This document shows, piece after piece, positions 1-5,976 of a stretch of 7,695 nt of DNA. The notes under the pieces were generated by a model that did not search any database, had not been told where the DNA came from, and worked only from the letters and a program-made list of their open reading frames with translations. A program made the translations under genes and the position numbers. This DNA comes from an uncultured Erythrobacter sp. (GTDB lineage Bacteria > Pseudomonadota > Alphaproteobacteria > Sphingomonadales > Sphingomonadaceae): contig CAJXTZ010000080.1 of NCBI GenBank assembly GCA_913061345.1, forward strand, positions 1 to 7,695. Reading direction: 5' to 3'. Every line of letters begins with the position of its first letter. Position 1 is the first letter of the stretch.

Positions 1-50
1 GATCTACACTATCCTCTTCGTCGGCAGCGTCAGATGTGTATAAGAGACAG
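1..50 (+). other. Illumina Nextera adapter (artefact, not genomic)
   Basis: Bases 1-9 are the end of the Illumina P5 oligonucleotide. Bases 10-17, TATCCTCT, match the Nextera i5 index 503. Bases 18-31, TCGTCGGCAGCGTC, are the Nextera read-1 linker. Bases 32-50, AGATGTGTATAAGAGACAG, are the 19-bp Tn5 mosaic end. The four parts are contiguous and in library order, so this is untrimmed adapter at a contig end. Reading frames that start here encode the peptides MCIRDR and MYKRQ, which are artefacts. True genomic sequence begins at 51. Confidence 0.98.
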
Positions 51-51
51 G

Positions 52-354
52 TCGCGGATCGCTTCGCTCGGAGCATTTTTCTATCTCGTAATGGACATGC
101 TTGTGCATTGGGGCGTGCTGCGCGGTTTGCGGGAAGAGATCGGTGCGCGTGCCTGGGTGCTATGGTCGGCACTCGTGGCGGACAGCGTAGTCCTGACAGC
201 TTTTGCCTTCGCCAAGCTCAAAACCGACCCTGCGGTCGTCGCCTATGCGGTCGCAGGCATTGCCGCCGTTTTCATCGCCGAATGGTTCTATTTGTCCAGG
301 CGTTCGCAAGCGATGGACTCCGCTTCAGAAAGACCGGCGGAAGAGAGGCGGTGA
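52..354 (+). CDS. C-terminal fragment of an APC-type amino acid permease (partial)
   Basis: This is the last ~100 residues of an integral membrane protein. It is truncated on the left by the contig end, not by a biological break. The apparent ATG at 34 lies inside the adapter and should be ignored. The remaining protein opens with a hydrophobic segment containing GAFFYLVMDMLVHWGVLR, then a short charged loop (LREEIGARA), a second helix (WVLWSALVADSVVLTAFAF) and a third (VVAYAVAGIAAVFIAEWFYL), followed by a polar tail rich in Arg and Glu. A helix of the form ASxGAxxYLxxxxxxHxxxLR followed by two more helices resembles the C-terminal helices of APC-superfamily permeases, which is why I call it that. 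The family call is from memory of the pattern and is moderate; a membrane-protein C-terminus is certain. It ends about 100 bp before the next gene in the same direction. Confidence 0.55.
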   Translation, partial: SRIASLGAFFYLVMDMLVHWGVLRGLREEIGARAWVLWSALVADSVVLTAFAFAKLKTDPAVVAYAVAGIAAVFIAEWFYLSRRSQAMDSASERPAEERR

Positions 355-444
355 CCCCGTTAGTAGAACACGAGCGCAAAGGCAGCGACCAAAAGCCGAC
401 GAGGATCGAGGCGCCAAGTTCGCGGATCAAAAGAAATTCAAGAC

Positions 445-448
445 GGAG
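445..448 (+). promoter_or_regulatory. Ribosome binding site fixing the GTG start at 455
   Basis: GGAG lies six bases before the GTG at 455-457. The open frame extends upstream to an ATG at 203, but that extension overlaps the permease gene in another frame and is very rich in Arg, Pro and Ser. The Shine-Dalgarno together with the onset of glutaredoxin-like sequence supports the GTG start. Confidence 0.7.
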
Positions 449-454
449 CATATC

Positions 455-1216
455 GTGACGACTAAAACTGCCACCGTTTACCGAATGGTCATGCCGGACC
501 ACGTTTGTCCGTATGGATTGAAAACGGTCGATTTGCTCAAACGCGAAGGTTTCGAGGTGGACGACCACCATTTGAAAACGCGCGAGGAGACCGATGCGTT
601 CAAAGAGCAGCATGGGGTAGAAACCACCCCCCAAACCTTCATCGGCGGGAAGCGCATCGGAGGTTACGACGATGTCCGTGAGCATGTCGGCAAGAAAAGA
701 ACGCAAGCCGGTGATGACGAGACCAGCTACCAGCCCGGCATTGCCATTTTCGGCGTCGCTTTCCTCCTGGGTCTGGCAATTAGCTGGTACGTTTTCGACA
801 CGATTTTCACGGTGGAAGCGGTCGAATGGTTTGTCAGCCTATCGATGGCCTTGCTCGCGATCCAGAAGTTGCAGGACGTGCGCAGCTTCTCGACCATGTT
901 CCTCAACTACGATCTGCTGGCGCGACGCTGGGTACGATATGGATTTCTATATCCGTTCGGTGAGGGTTTGGCTGGAATATTAATGGTCGCGCACGCGCTT
1001 CCGATCGTCTCGGTTCCGGTATCGCTGTTCATAGGGACGGTCGGCGCGGTCAGCGTGTTCAAGGCGGTCTACATCGACAAGCGCGAGTTGAAATGCGCTT
1101 GCGTCGGCGGAGGCAGCAACGTGCCGCTCGGCTTCGTATCGTTGACCGAGAACCTGTTCATGATCGGTATGGGTCTTTGGATGGGTGCCAAGGCCCTGGG
1201 TTGGGTCTCGCTATGA
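455..1216 (+). CDS. Glutaredoxin fused to MauE/DoxX-like redox membrane domain
   Basis: The 253-residue protein has two parts. Residues ~7-80 form a glutaredoxin fold. The active site is CPYG at 18-21, so it has a single thiol where dithiol enzymes have CPYC. The cis-proline motif is TP at 58-59, and the glutathione-site glycines GGKRIGGYDD run from 64. Residues ~95-250 hold about four hydrophobic helices (about 95-114, 123-137, 164-182, 187-206), then KCACVGG at 213-219 and a last helix with PLGFVSLTENLFM. A CxC pair (214, 216) before PLGxVSLxEN is typical of MauE/DoxX-type redox membrane proteins, which pass thiol oxidation across the membrane. The fusion suggests a cytoplasmic glutaredoxin delivering electrons to, or taking them from, the membrane domain; that is inference. 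It starts with GTG behind GGAG. Its stop overlaps the next gene's ATG by 4 bp (ATGA), implying translational coupling. Confidence 0.88.
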   Translation: MTTKTATVYRMVMPDHVCPYGLKTVDLLKREGFEVDDHHLKTREETDAFKEQHGVETTPQTFIGGKRIGGYDDVREHVGKKRTQAGDDETSYQPGIAIFGVAFLLGLAISWYVFDTIFTVEAVEWFVSLSMALLAIQKLQDVRSFSTMFLNYDLLARRWVRYGFLYPFGEGLAGILMVAHALPIVSVPVSLFIGTVGAVSVFKAVYIDKRELKCACVGGGSNVPLGFVSLTENLFMIGMGLWMGAKALGWVSL

Positions 1217-1629
1217 TTTGGGCACTGCTTCTCGGTTTCGCGCTGTTCGCGATCTCTCTCTACTTCCACATGTTGATGCTGCGCGGGGCGAAAGCCGTTT
1301 CTCCGCCAGGCAAGGACCCACGCCATTTCCGGCTGCTTGCAGGCTCCAGCCTCGTTCTTCTCAGCCATCTGGTCATCGCCGGCATATTCGCGGGCGGAAT
1401 GTATCTCGCTTCCGTCTGGGGCCTTGGCGGGCTCGAGAAGGACGTCATCAACAGCTGGATGGATTATTACTACTTCGCGCTGATCACGATCTCGACGGTC
1501 GGTCTCGGCGATATTCTGCCCGCCGGGCACATGCGCGCCATTTCCGGCATCGCCGCCCTTACCGGGTTCCTGATGATCAGTTGCACCGCCCAATATGTCT
1601 ATCAAACCATGAGCGAAAAGGAGAATTGA
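1213..1629 (+). CDS. Small two-TM potassium-channel-like protein (Ion_trans_2 family)
   Basis: This 138-residue membrane protein has an N-terminal helix (~1-23), a short basic loop with SPPGKDPRH (30-38), a second helix (~41-66), a re-entrant pore region (~84-100) and a final helix (~108-130). The pore contains TISTVGLGD at 92-100, the potassium selectivity filter motif, with Leu replacing the usual Tyr of TVGYGD. This fits the bacterial Ion_trans_2 (PF07885) group of short K+ channels, which assemble as tetramers; selectivity for K+ is inferred. There is no regulatory RCK domain. The start ATG overlaps the stop of the glutaredoxin-MauE gene, and a weaker upstream start at 1093 would lie inside that gene. 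The next gene begins two bases after the stop, so this is the second cistron of a tight operon. Confidence 0.85.
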   Translation: MIWALLLGFALFAISLYFHMLMLRGAKAVSPPGKDPRHFRLLAGSSLVLLSHLVIAGIFAGGMYLASVWGLGGLEKDVINSWMDYYYFALITISTVGLGDILPAGHMRAISGIAALTGFLMISCTAQYVYQTMSEKEN

Positions 1630-1630
1630 T

Positions 1631-2164
1631 ATGGCTGAAGCTAGGCACGATGCACACGAAAAAGGTGGAGGGGGCGGCAACTACTGGCGGTTCATGGCAA
1701 TGGTATCGACCTCGACCGTGATCATGTTCTTCCTGATGTATGCCAACAGCTTCGACATGGACGACGTTTTCTGGAGCGAGACGCGCTTCTGGATGATGTT
1801 CGTCATGGGCGCGATGATGATGGTGGTCATGCTTCTCTTCATGTGGGGCATGTACAAGGACCGGACCAAGAACTTCATCATCCTGGGTGTCGGAGCCGTC
1901 GTCTTCGCGCTCGCGCTATGGCTCGTACGCAGCCAGACCACGGTGGACGATACCGAATACATGGCCGCGATGATCCCGCACCACTCGATCGCGATCATGA
2001 CTAGCGAGAGGGCGAGCCTGAAGGATCCGCGGGTTCGCGAACTCGCGCAGGCCATCATCGTCGCGCAGCGGCGCGAGATCGCCGAGATGAAATATCTCAT
2101 CCAGGACATCGAGGAAAACGGTCCGCGCACCGAAGAACGCCTGCCCGAGGAGATGCAGCAATGA
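1631..2164 (+). CDS. Three-TM membrane protein with C-terminal DUF305 domain
   Basis: The 177-residue protein begins with a His-, Lys- and Gly-rich tail (HDAHEKGGGGG, 6-16). Three transmembrane segments follow (~22-38, ~54-74, ~82-99), the second very Met-rich (MGAMMMVVMLLFMWGM). Residues ~106-163 form a DUF305 domain with the signature YMAAMIPHHSIAIM (110-123) and a downstream AQAIIVAQRREIAEMKYLI helix. DUF305 proteins are helical, ferritin-like and often found among copper and heavy-metal resistance genes. The paired His 117-118 and Met residues are plausible metal ligands. The topology places the Met-rich helix in the inner membrane. AAGGAG at 1618-1623 lies seven bases before the ATG and supports this start. 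The last codons overlap the next gene by ATGA. The metal role is inference from family and context. Confidence 0.88.
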   Translation: MAEARHDAHEKGGGGGNYWRFMAMVSTSTVIMFFLMYANSFDMDDVFWSETRFWMMFVMGAMMMVVMLLFMWGMYKDRTKNFIILGVGAVVFALALWLVRSQTTVDDTEYMAAMIPHHSIAIMTSERASLKDPRVRELAQAIIVAQRREIAEMKYLIQDIEENGPRTEERLPEEMQQ

Positions 2165-2649
2165 ACAAGATCGCAATCCTGACGCTTGCAGCCCTCCCTC
2201 TGGCGGCCTGCAATACCAACACCGCGATCGGTAATGACCGCGAAGCACAGCTCGATCCTCCGGCAACGGCGGCGCCGATAGAGAGTGCTGCGAGCGCTCT
2301 TGCCAATCTCAGCCCCGGCCTCATGCTGCCCGAGACCATGAGCGACGCGGACCTCACCGCGCTGGGAGCCGAGAACACGTGCCAGTTTCGCCTGACAGAG
2401 GTCGCGTTTCCGTCGTTCGTCTACGACAACAGCGGTCGCGGGGCGATCAAGATCAATGGCAAACTGATCCCCGTGACGGCAAGCGGCTCGGAAGAGTATG
2501 CGGATGGTGAGCTTCGTATCCGCACGCGCCTTCTCGATGACGAAGGAGACGCGGGCCTGCAGATGCAGGAGCTCATCGTCGCCGGCCCCCGGATGAAGGA
2601 CGAGTTCGGGTTCTGGGGGTACACGACCTGCGGCAACAGCGAAGCGTGA
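2161..2649 (+). CDS. Small lipoprotein of unknown function
   Basis: This 162-residue protein has an N-terminal lipoprotein signal: charged NK, a hydrophobic stretch, then lipobox LAAC with the lipidated Cys at 17. Residues ~18-55 are low-complexity, rich in Ala, Asn, Pro and Thr, and look like a linker. The globular part (~57-157) is predicted beta-rich and has two cysteines, C74 and C157, well placed for a periplasmic disulphide. It contains the segments CQFRLTEVAFPSFVYD, AIKINGKLIPVT and a near-terminal FGFWGYTTCG. I recognise the style of small lipoproteins annotated as unknown-domain proteins in sphingomonads but cannot name the family. The ATG overlaps the stop of the DUF305 gene, so it is translationally coupled and probably works with it at the envelope. 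It is the last gene before a strong hairpin. Confidence 0.82.
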   Translation: MNKIAILTLAALPLAACNTNTAIGNDREAQLDPPATAAPIESAASALANLSPGLMLPETMSDADLTALGAENTCQFRLTEVAFPSFVYDNSGRGAIKINGKLIPVTASGSEEYADGELRIRTRLLDDEGDAGLQMQELIVAGPRMKDEFGFWGYTTCGNSEA

Positions 2650-2657
2650 ACACGAGC

Positions 2658-2689
2658 GAGCGGGCGCCAGCGTGCGTCGGTGCCCGCTC
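2658..2689 (+). terminator. Strong hairpin after the lipoprotein gene
   Basis: GAGCGGGC (2658-2665) and GCCCGCTC (2682-2689) are perfect complements. The stem extends inward by one G-U and two C-G pairs to 11 bp with a 10-base loop. It lies nine bases after the stop at 2649. No T-run follows, so it may stop or slow polymerase with Rho, or simply protect the 3' end of the transcript. Confidence 0.55.
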
Positions 2690-2700
2690 CATGATCATGA

Positions 2701-2731
2701 TCGGCCCGGCACGCGCGGCCGAATTTATAAT
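2701..2731 (+). promoter_or_regulatory. Second small hairpin followed by a consensus-like -10 box
   Basis: TCGGCC (2701-2706) and GGCCGA (2717-2722) form a 6-bp stem with a 10-base loop. TATAAT, an exact -10 hexamer, follows at 2726-2731, just before the GTG at 2743. No good -35 is visible 16-18 bases upstream, and a start from here would leave a leader of only a few bases. It could be a weak promoter for the SDR gene or a chance AT-rich gap. Confidence 0.3.
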
Positions 2732-2742
2732 GAGGTGCTACA

Positions 2743-3462
2743 GTGGAAGCTGAGCCTGTGAGCGATGCAGCCCCCCTTGCGGTCTTCGGTGCCGGAGGAA
2801 AGACCGGCACGGAAATATTACGCCATGCGGTTCGCAAGGGCATGGAGGTTCGAGCCTTCGAGCACACCTTGCCCGAACCATCGGACCGGGTCGACAACGT
2901 CGAGTACCTCCAGTGCGATGTACTCAATGACGACTTCAGCAGCGAGCTCGAAGGTTGCCGTGCTGTTATTTCCGCACTCGGTATAGAGTTTAGTCCATCT
3001 ACGGCGATCGATCCGCCTCCGCTTTATACGGAGGGAACCCGCAAGCTGGTGGAAGCGATGTCGACGACCCGCATTTCCCGGATCGTCGTGATATCGGCGG
3101 CGTTTGTAGAGCCGCAGCCCAGCGTTCCTGCATGGTTCGAGCTCACAGCAAGACCAGCCTTGCACAATATTCTCGAACAGATGCGCGCCATGGAAGATCT
3201 TCTGGAGCGCGCGAAAGGCCTGAAATGGACGGCTGCGCGACCGGGCTGGCTCCTCGACGAACCCTATACCGGTGAAGCCGTCATTTCCGACGAGCGCCTT
3301 GCCGAAGGTTGCTTTCGCTGCCGGCACGCCGACCTCGCGGCAGCGATGCTCGAATTCGTCTGCGAGAACACCTGGGTCAACGCCAAGCCCGCAATAGCCC
3401 GCCCAGAAGAAGACCGCTTCGAGAACGTCTCGGCGCTCAAGGCCGAACTCGGGATCGACTAG
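2743..3462 (+). CDS. NAD(P)-binding SDR-like protein (NmrA / SDR_a5 type)
   Basis: The 239-residue cytoplasmic protein has a Rossmann fold. The dinucleotide-binding loop is GAGGKTG at residues 16-22 after strand LAVF, followed by helix TEILRHAVRKGMEV and the second strand. Further landmarks are a Cys-Asp at the third strand (LQCDV), AVISALG at the fourth, and RIVVISAAF, where a classical SDR would show its catalytic Ser region. KWTAARPGWL resembles the TxxRPGxL segment common in the atypical SDR_a5/NmrA-like and biliverdin-reductase-B-like families. There is no classical YxxxK, so it may be a redox sensor or a flavin-type reductase rather than a standard dehydrogenase. GTG at 2743 has a GAGG seven bases before it; a second GTG at residue 6 (2758) is an alternative start. 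The gene lies 43 bp before the dioxygenase gene in the same direction. Confidence 0.85.
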   Translation: MEAEPVSDAAPLAVFGAGGKTGTEILRHAVRKGMEVRAFEHTLPEPSDRVDNVEYLQCDVLNDDFSSELEGCRAVISALGIEFSPSTAIDPPPLYTEGTRKLVEAMSTTRISRIVVISAAFVEPQPSVPAWFELTARPALHNILEQMRAMEDLLERAKGLKWTAARPGWLLDEPYTGEAVISDERLAEGCFRCRHADLAAAMLEFVCENTWVNAKPAIARPEEDRFENVSALKAELGID

Positions 3463-3505
3463 ATCGATGCGGACTTGCGGAAACATTCCAACAACGAGGT
3501 AAGAT

Positions 3506-4858
3506 ATGCTGCTTGAGAAGATAAAGACCCCCGGCCTTTCGCACCTTTCCTATCTGATCGGTTCGCAGGGCAAGGCAGCGGTCATCGATCCGCGCCGCGA
3601 CTGCGAGATATATCTCGAGCGAGCCCGCGCCGAAGGGCTGGAGATCACGCATATCTTCGAAACGCACAGGAATGAGGATCTCATCACGGGATCGCCGGTA
3701 CTGGCCAAAATGACCGGCGCCCGGGTTCTGCACGGTCCAAACCCTGCGGATGAGGTTGTGTTCGCCGACACCGCGCGAGAGGGCGATGTTTTCGAGATCG
3801 GTAAGATCAGGGTCGAAGTGCTCGAAACCCCCGGTCACACCGACGATCATCTCGCCTTCGTCTTTCACGACGACGATTATCCCGAAGGACCGGTCGGCGT
3901 GTTCACCGGCGATGCGCTCTTCGTGGGCGACGTCGGCCGAACCGATTTCTATCCCGAGCGCGCGCGGGAGGTCGCGGGCCTCCTGTACGATTCATTGCAA
4001 AAGATTTGCGCTCTGGGTGACCAGACGATCATCTACCCGGCGCACGGTGCCGGATCGGTTTGCGGGTCCGGAATGGCAGACCGGGAATTCTCGACAATCG
4101 GCCATGAGCGGCGCAACAACCCGCGGCTGCGCATTGCTGACCGCGACGAGTTCATCAAGGCGAAAGTAGCAGAGCATCATTACCAGCCACCCTACTTTCG
4201 GCTAATGGAGCGGCTCAATCTCGAAGGGGCCAATGCCGCGCCGCGAGTCATGCGGCCAAAGCATCTGGGGCTGGATGACCTTGGCGAGAGCGGCGCCGAT
4301 CACCTGGTCGATGTACGCGAGCCGCTCGCCTATGCCGCCGGTCATATGCAGGGTGCCGTGTGCCTTCCAGTGGGAATGATACCCGCCTTTGCCGGGTGGT
4401 TCATCAGCGAAGGCGACACGATAGCCCTAATCGCTTCCGAAGAAGACGAGCTCGCTCAAGCTATGGCGCATTTGGTGCGCATTGGTCTCGATAATATTGT
4501 CGGCGGCTATGTCGGCGTGATCCCAGCCGCCGCACAGGGCAAAGCGATGCAAAGTATTGCCATGATCGACACCGAGGAAGTCGCACGCAGGCTCGCTGAG
4601 GACAGCGAAGATTGGACCTTGCTCGACGTGCGCGCCCTTGACGAACGGCAGCAAGGCAGCATCGATGGATCCGAACATGTCTATGTCGGCGAGCTCAACA
4701 CCCGCTGGAAAGAGCTCGATCGCGACCGTCATTACACCTTGATGTGCGCCAGCGGCATGAGGGCGAGCGTAGCAGCGGGCTGGCTCGCAAGCCAAGGCTT
4801 CAAACACCTCGACGTCTATCTGGGCTCCATGGGCGCATGGACAAACGCGCAGGGCTAA
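3506..4858 (+). CDS. CstB-like persulfide dioxygenase with two rhodanese domains
   Basis: This 450-residue cytoplasmic protein oxidises glutathione or low-molecular-weight persulfide to sulfite and/or thiosulfate by analogy with ETHE1 and CstB. Residues ~1-235 are a metallo-beta-lactamase fold. The first metal motif reads THRNED (53-58), keeping His54 but lacking the second His and the DH of the dizinc THxHxDH motif, as expected for mononuclear iron. Other ligands are His111 in TPGHTDDH and Asp136 in FTGDALFVGD; GRTDF, YPAHG (His180) and a conserved-looking SVCG (Cys186) follow. Rhodanese domain 1 (~255-345) has no cysteine at its active loop (IASEEDE), so it is a pseudo-domain. Domain 2 (~352-447) has an active loop CASGMRAS with Cys414. 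PDO, dead rhodanese, live rhodanese is the CstB order. GAGGT at 3496-3500 lies five bases before the ATG. Confidence 0.9.
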   Translation: MLLEKIKTPGLSHLSYLIGSQGKAAVIDPRRDCEIYLERARAEGLEITHIFETHRNEDLITGSPVLAKMTGARVLHGPNPADEVVFADTAREGDVFEIGKIRVEVLETPGHTDDHLAFVFHDDDYPEGPVGVFTGDALFVGDVGRTDFYPERAREVAGLLYDSLQKICALGDQTIIYPAHGAGSVCGSGMADREFSTIGHERRNNPRLRIADRDEFIKAKVAEHHYQPPYFRLMERLNLEGANAAPRVMRPKHLGLDDLGESGADHLVDVREPLAYAAGHMQGAVCLPVGMIPAFAGWFISEGDTIALIASEEDELAQAMAHLVRIGLDNIVGGYVGVIPAAAQGKAMQSIAMIDTEEVARRLAEDSEDWTLLDVRALDERQQGSIDGSEHVYVGELNTRWKELDRDRHYTLMCASGMRASVAAGWLASQGFKHLDVYLGSMGAWTNAQG

Positions 4859-4867
4859 AAAGCCGGA

Positions 4868-5188
4868 AAACCTCGAAAATGGCCAACCCGCGATCCCTTC
4901 AGGGCCGTGCGCGAAAGCTGTTTGGCCTACCGGAAGACACGCTGGTCTATCCTGCGCTTGATTGTGCAGGGGGGCGCGTCTCGACGATCATACAGGCAGG
5001 CAAACGCAACCCCCGCTTGAATGGCGATGTCTCACCTTTTCGAATTTCAGCAGATCAGGGCCGTGCTGGACCTGCCCTACCTTGAAAAAATCGACGTGGC
5101 CGTGCCTACCAATCTGAAATGCGGAAATTGCTCTGAAGATGCTGTCGAGCGACTGCACGAGCTCGGCGGGAAATCACCGCAGGGATAG
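4868..5188 (+). pseudogene. Relic C-terminal half of an ETHE1-type persulfide dioxygenase
   Basis: Frame +1 from about 4879 reads LFGLPEDTLVYP, then GGRVSTI and KRNPRLNGDVS. Frame +2 from about 5045 reads DLPYLEKIDVAVPTNLKCG and stops with TAG at 5186. In ETHE1-like enzymes these pieces are consecutive (LFxLPDDTLVYPGHDY, GRxVSTI, NPRL, LPYPKKIDIAVPANLxCG), so they are one gene broken by a frameshift near 5030-5045. Earlier, SLQGRARKLF is best explained as SLYRAVREKLF with two small deletions that restore frame. The metal-site segment YPGHDY is now YPALDC, so the His ligand is lost. The N-terminal half with the THxHADH motif is absent. It starts only ~20 bp after the intact CstB-like gene and is not closely similar to it, so it is a different paralogue rather than a tandem copy. 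It is surely non-functional. Confidence 0.8.
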
Positions 5189-5507
5189 GTTGGATTGCCT
5201 TGGCCACCGCGGAGCCATGTGCGGGCTATTGCGCGCTATCCGCATTCCCAATCATTTGATCGAACCGGGGAGGCTATCATCAGAACCACATCGGGATGAC
5301 AATCGAATTGGAGTCCTTCGGGATTGGGGGGCTTTTTTGAACCTGTCGCAATTAAGACCGCTTTTTTTTCGCTCGATTCCGAAGATGCTTCCCCTCGAAC
5401 ATTGCCAAGGCGCATTTGTCTGTAGGACGTTGCGCGCAGAAGATCGTCTGAACCCTCATTGTCCGGTCGCGCTTTATAGGCCCCCGCAAAGTTTCGCTAT
5501 CGCAGTA
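5189..5507. other. Non-coding or decayed stretch, no recognisable gene
   Basis: An open frame from 5139 to 5555 on the + strand crosses this stretch, but its translation is low in hydrophobic pattern, has no motif, begins inside the dioxygenase relic and ends inside the next gene's terminator. A short in-frame patch near 5188-5258 (GWIALATAEPCAGYCALSAF) could be an eroded membrane segment. T-runs occur at 5333-5338 and 5362-5369. The region looks AT-richer than the left block. I see nothing functional beyond a possible weak terminator. Confidence 0.5.
5312..5338 (+). terminator. Weak terminator-like hairpin with T-run
   Basis: AGTCC (5312-5316), loop TTCG, GGATT (5321-5325) form a 5-bp stem with one G-U and a stable C(UUCG)G tetraloop. 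Seven bases later is a run of six T (5333-5338). The gap between stem and T-run is longer than ideal. It could end transcripts reading through from the dioxygenase gene. Confidence 0.3.
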
Positions 5508-5547
5508 AAAGGAGCCAGTCCGAGTGTCGTTCTCTCAGAACCTCGGA
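5508..5547 (-). terminator. Terminator after the MerT-like gene
   Basis: Read on the minus strand, the stop TAA (5550-5548) is followed at once by TCCGAG, a nested GTTCT/AGAAC stem, then CTCGGA (arms 5542-5547 and 5519-5524). Eight bases later comes TTTT (5507-5510). This is a two-part stem placed directly at the gene end with a short U-tract, a plausible intrinsic terminator. Confidence 0.55.
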
Positions 5548-5967
5548 TTACATAAATGCTTTCATGAGAGTTGGCTCGAAATAGCCCCAGGCGGCCGCGA
5601 TGAAGCTCATCACGGTTGCAACCAGGAGCAAAATTATCTGACGGTTCTTGAGCCATTTAACTGCGGCCTGGGAGTGGCAATGACTCTTATGCCGATACTT
5701 GCGCAGAACAATGAGCCAACTAGCCGCCACCGCAATCACCGAAAATGCGGTCATTGGCCAATGGAGCGAACCCAGAGGTGCCAAAACACTGCTCAGGCTC
5801 GCACTCAGCCCGGCGGCAACCAGCACCATCGGTAGAATGCAGCAAGAGCAAGCTGCCAAAACAGCAGCCGAACTGCTTATGATGCTAACAACGGTCGTCT
5901 TGCCGTCGTGCAAAGGTAGTGGTTCGACAGCATGAGTCGGTTCGGCCATCAAGCGACTAGCAACCAC
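5548..5967 (-). CDS. MerT-like small membrane protein (mercuric ion transport family)
   Basis: The 139-residue protein has a polar N-terminus (~1-25) and four hydrophobic segments: ~27-52 containing AACSCCILP (38-46), ~58-66, ~70-88 and ~110-130. A vicinal Cys pair in the first helix followed by Pro (C42-C43, P46) is the hallmark of MerT, which receives Hg2+ from periplasmic MerP and passes it inward. The loop before the last helix, RHKSHCH (92-98), has one Cys flanked by His where MerT has a second Cys pair, so metal choice may differ. GTG at 5967 is preceded on its strand by TAAGGG at good spacing and is preferred over the ATG at 5949, which has no ribosome site. Neither merP, merA nor merR is visible, so mercury resistance is not established. 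It converges with the dioxygenase block. Confidence 0.65.
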   Translation of the reverse strand: MVASRLMAEPTHAVEPLPLHDGKTTVVSIISSSAAVLAACSCCILPMVLVAAGLSASLSSVLAPLGSLHWPMTAFSVIAVAASWLIVLRKYRHKSHCHSQAAVKWLKNRQIILLLVATVMSFIAAAWGYFEPTLMKAFM

Positions 5968-5976
5968 GAACGGCCC

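Noticed and set aside
34..354. ORF beginning with ATG at 34 as a complete small protein
   Set aside because: The first residues (MCIRDR) are encoded by the Nextera adapter; only the part from 52 onward is genomic, and it is a truncated permease tail.
203..454. N-terminal extension of the glutaredoxin-MauE protein from the ATG at 203
   Set aside because: It overlaps the permease gene in another frame, has a biased Arg/Pro/Ser composition and no homology-like pattern; the GTG at 455 has a good ribosome site.
1093..1212. Upstream ATG for the channel gene at 1093
   Set aside because: It lies inside the MauE coding region and adds an Arg-rich stretch; the ATGA overlap at 1213 gives a normal membrane N-terminus.
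2818..3486. Long antisense ORF opposite the SDR gene
   Set aside because: The + strand frame has a clear Rossmann motif; the antisense translation shows no domain and is a shadow of GC-rich coding.
5139..5555. 138-residue ORF on the + strand
   Set aside because: It starts inside the dioxygenase relic, has no recognisable pattern or ribosome site and runs into the MerT-like gene's terminator.
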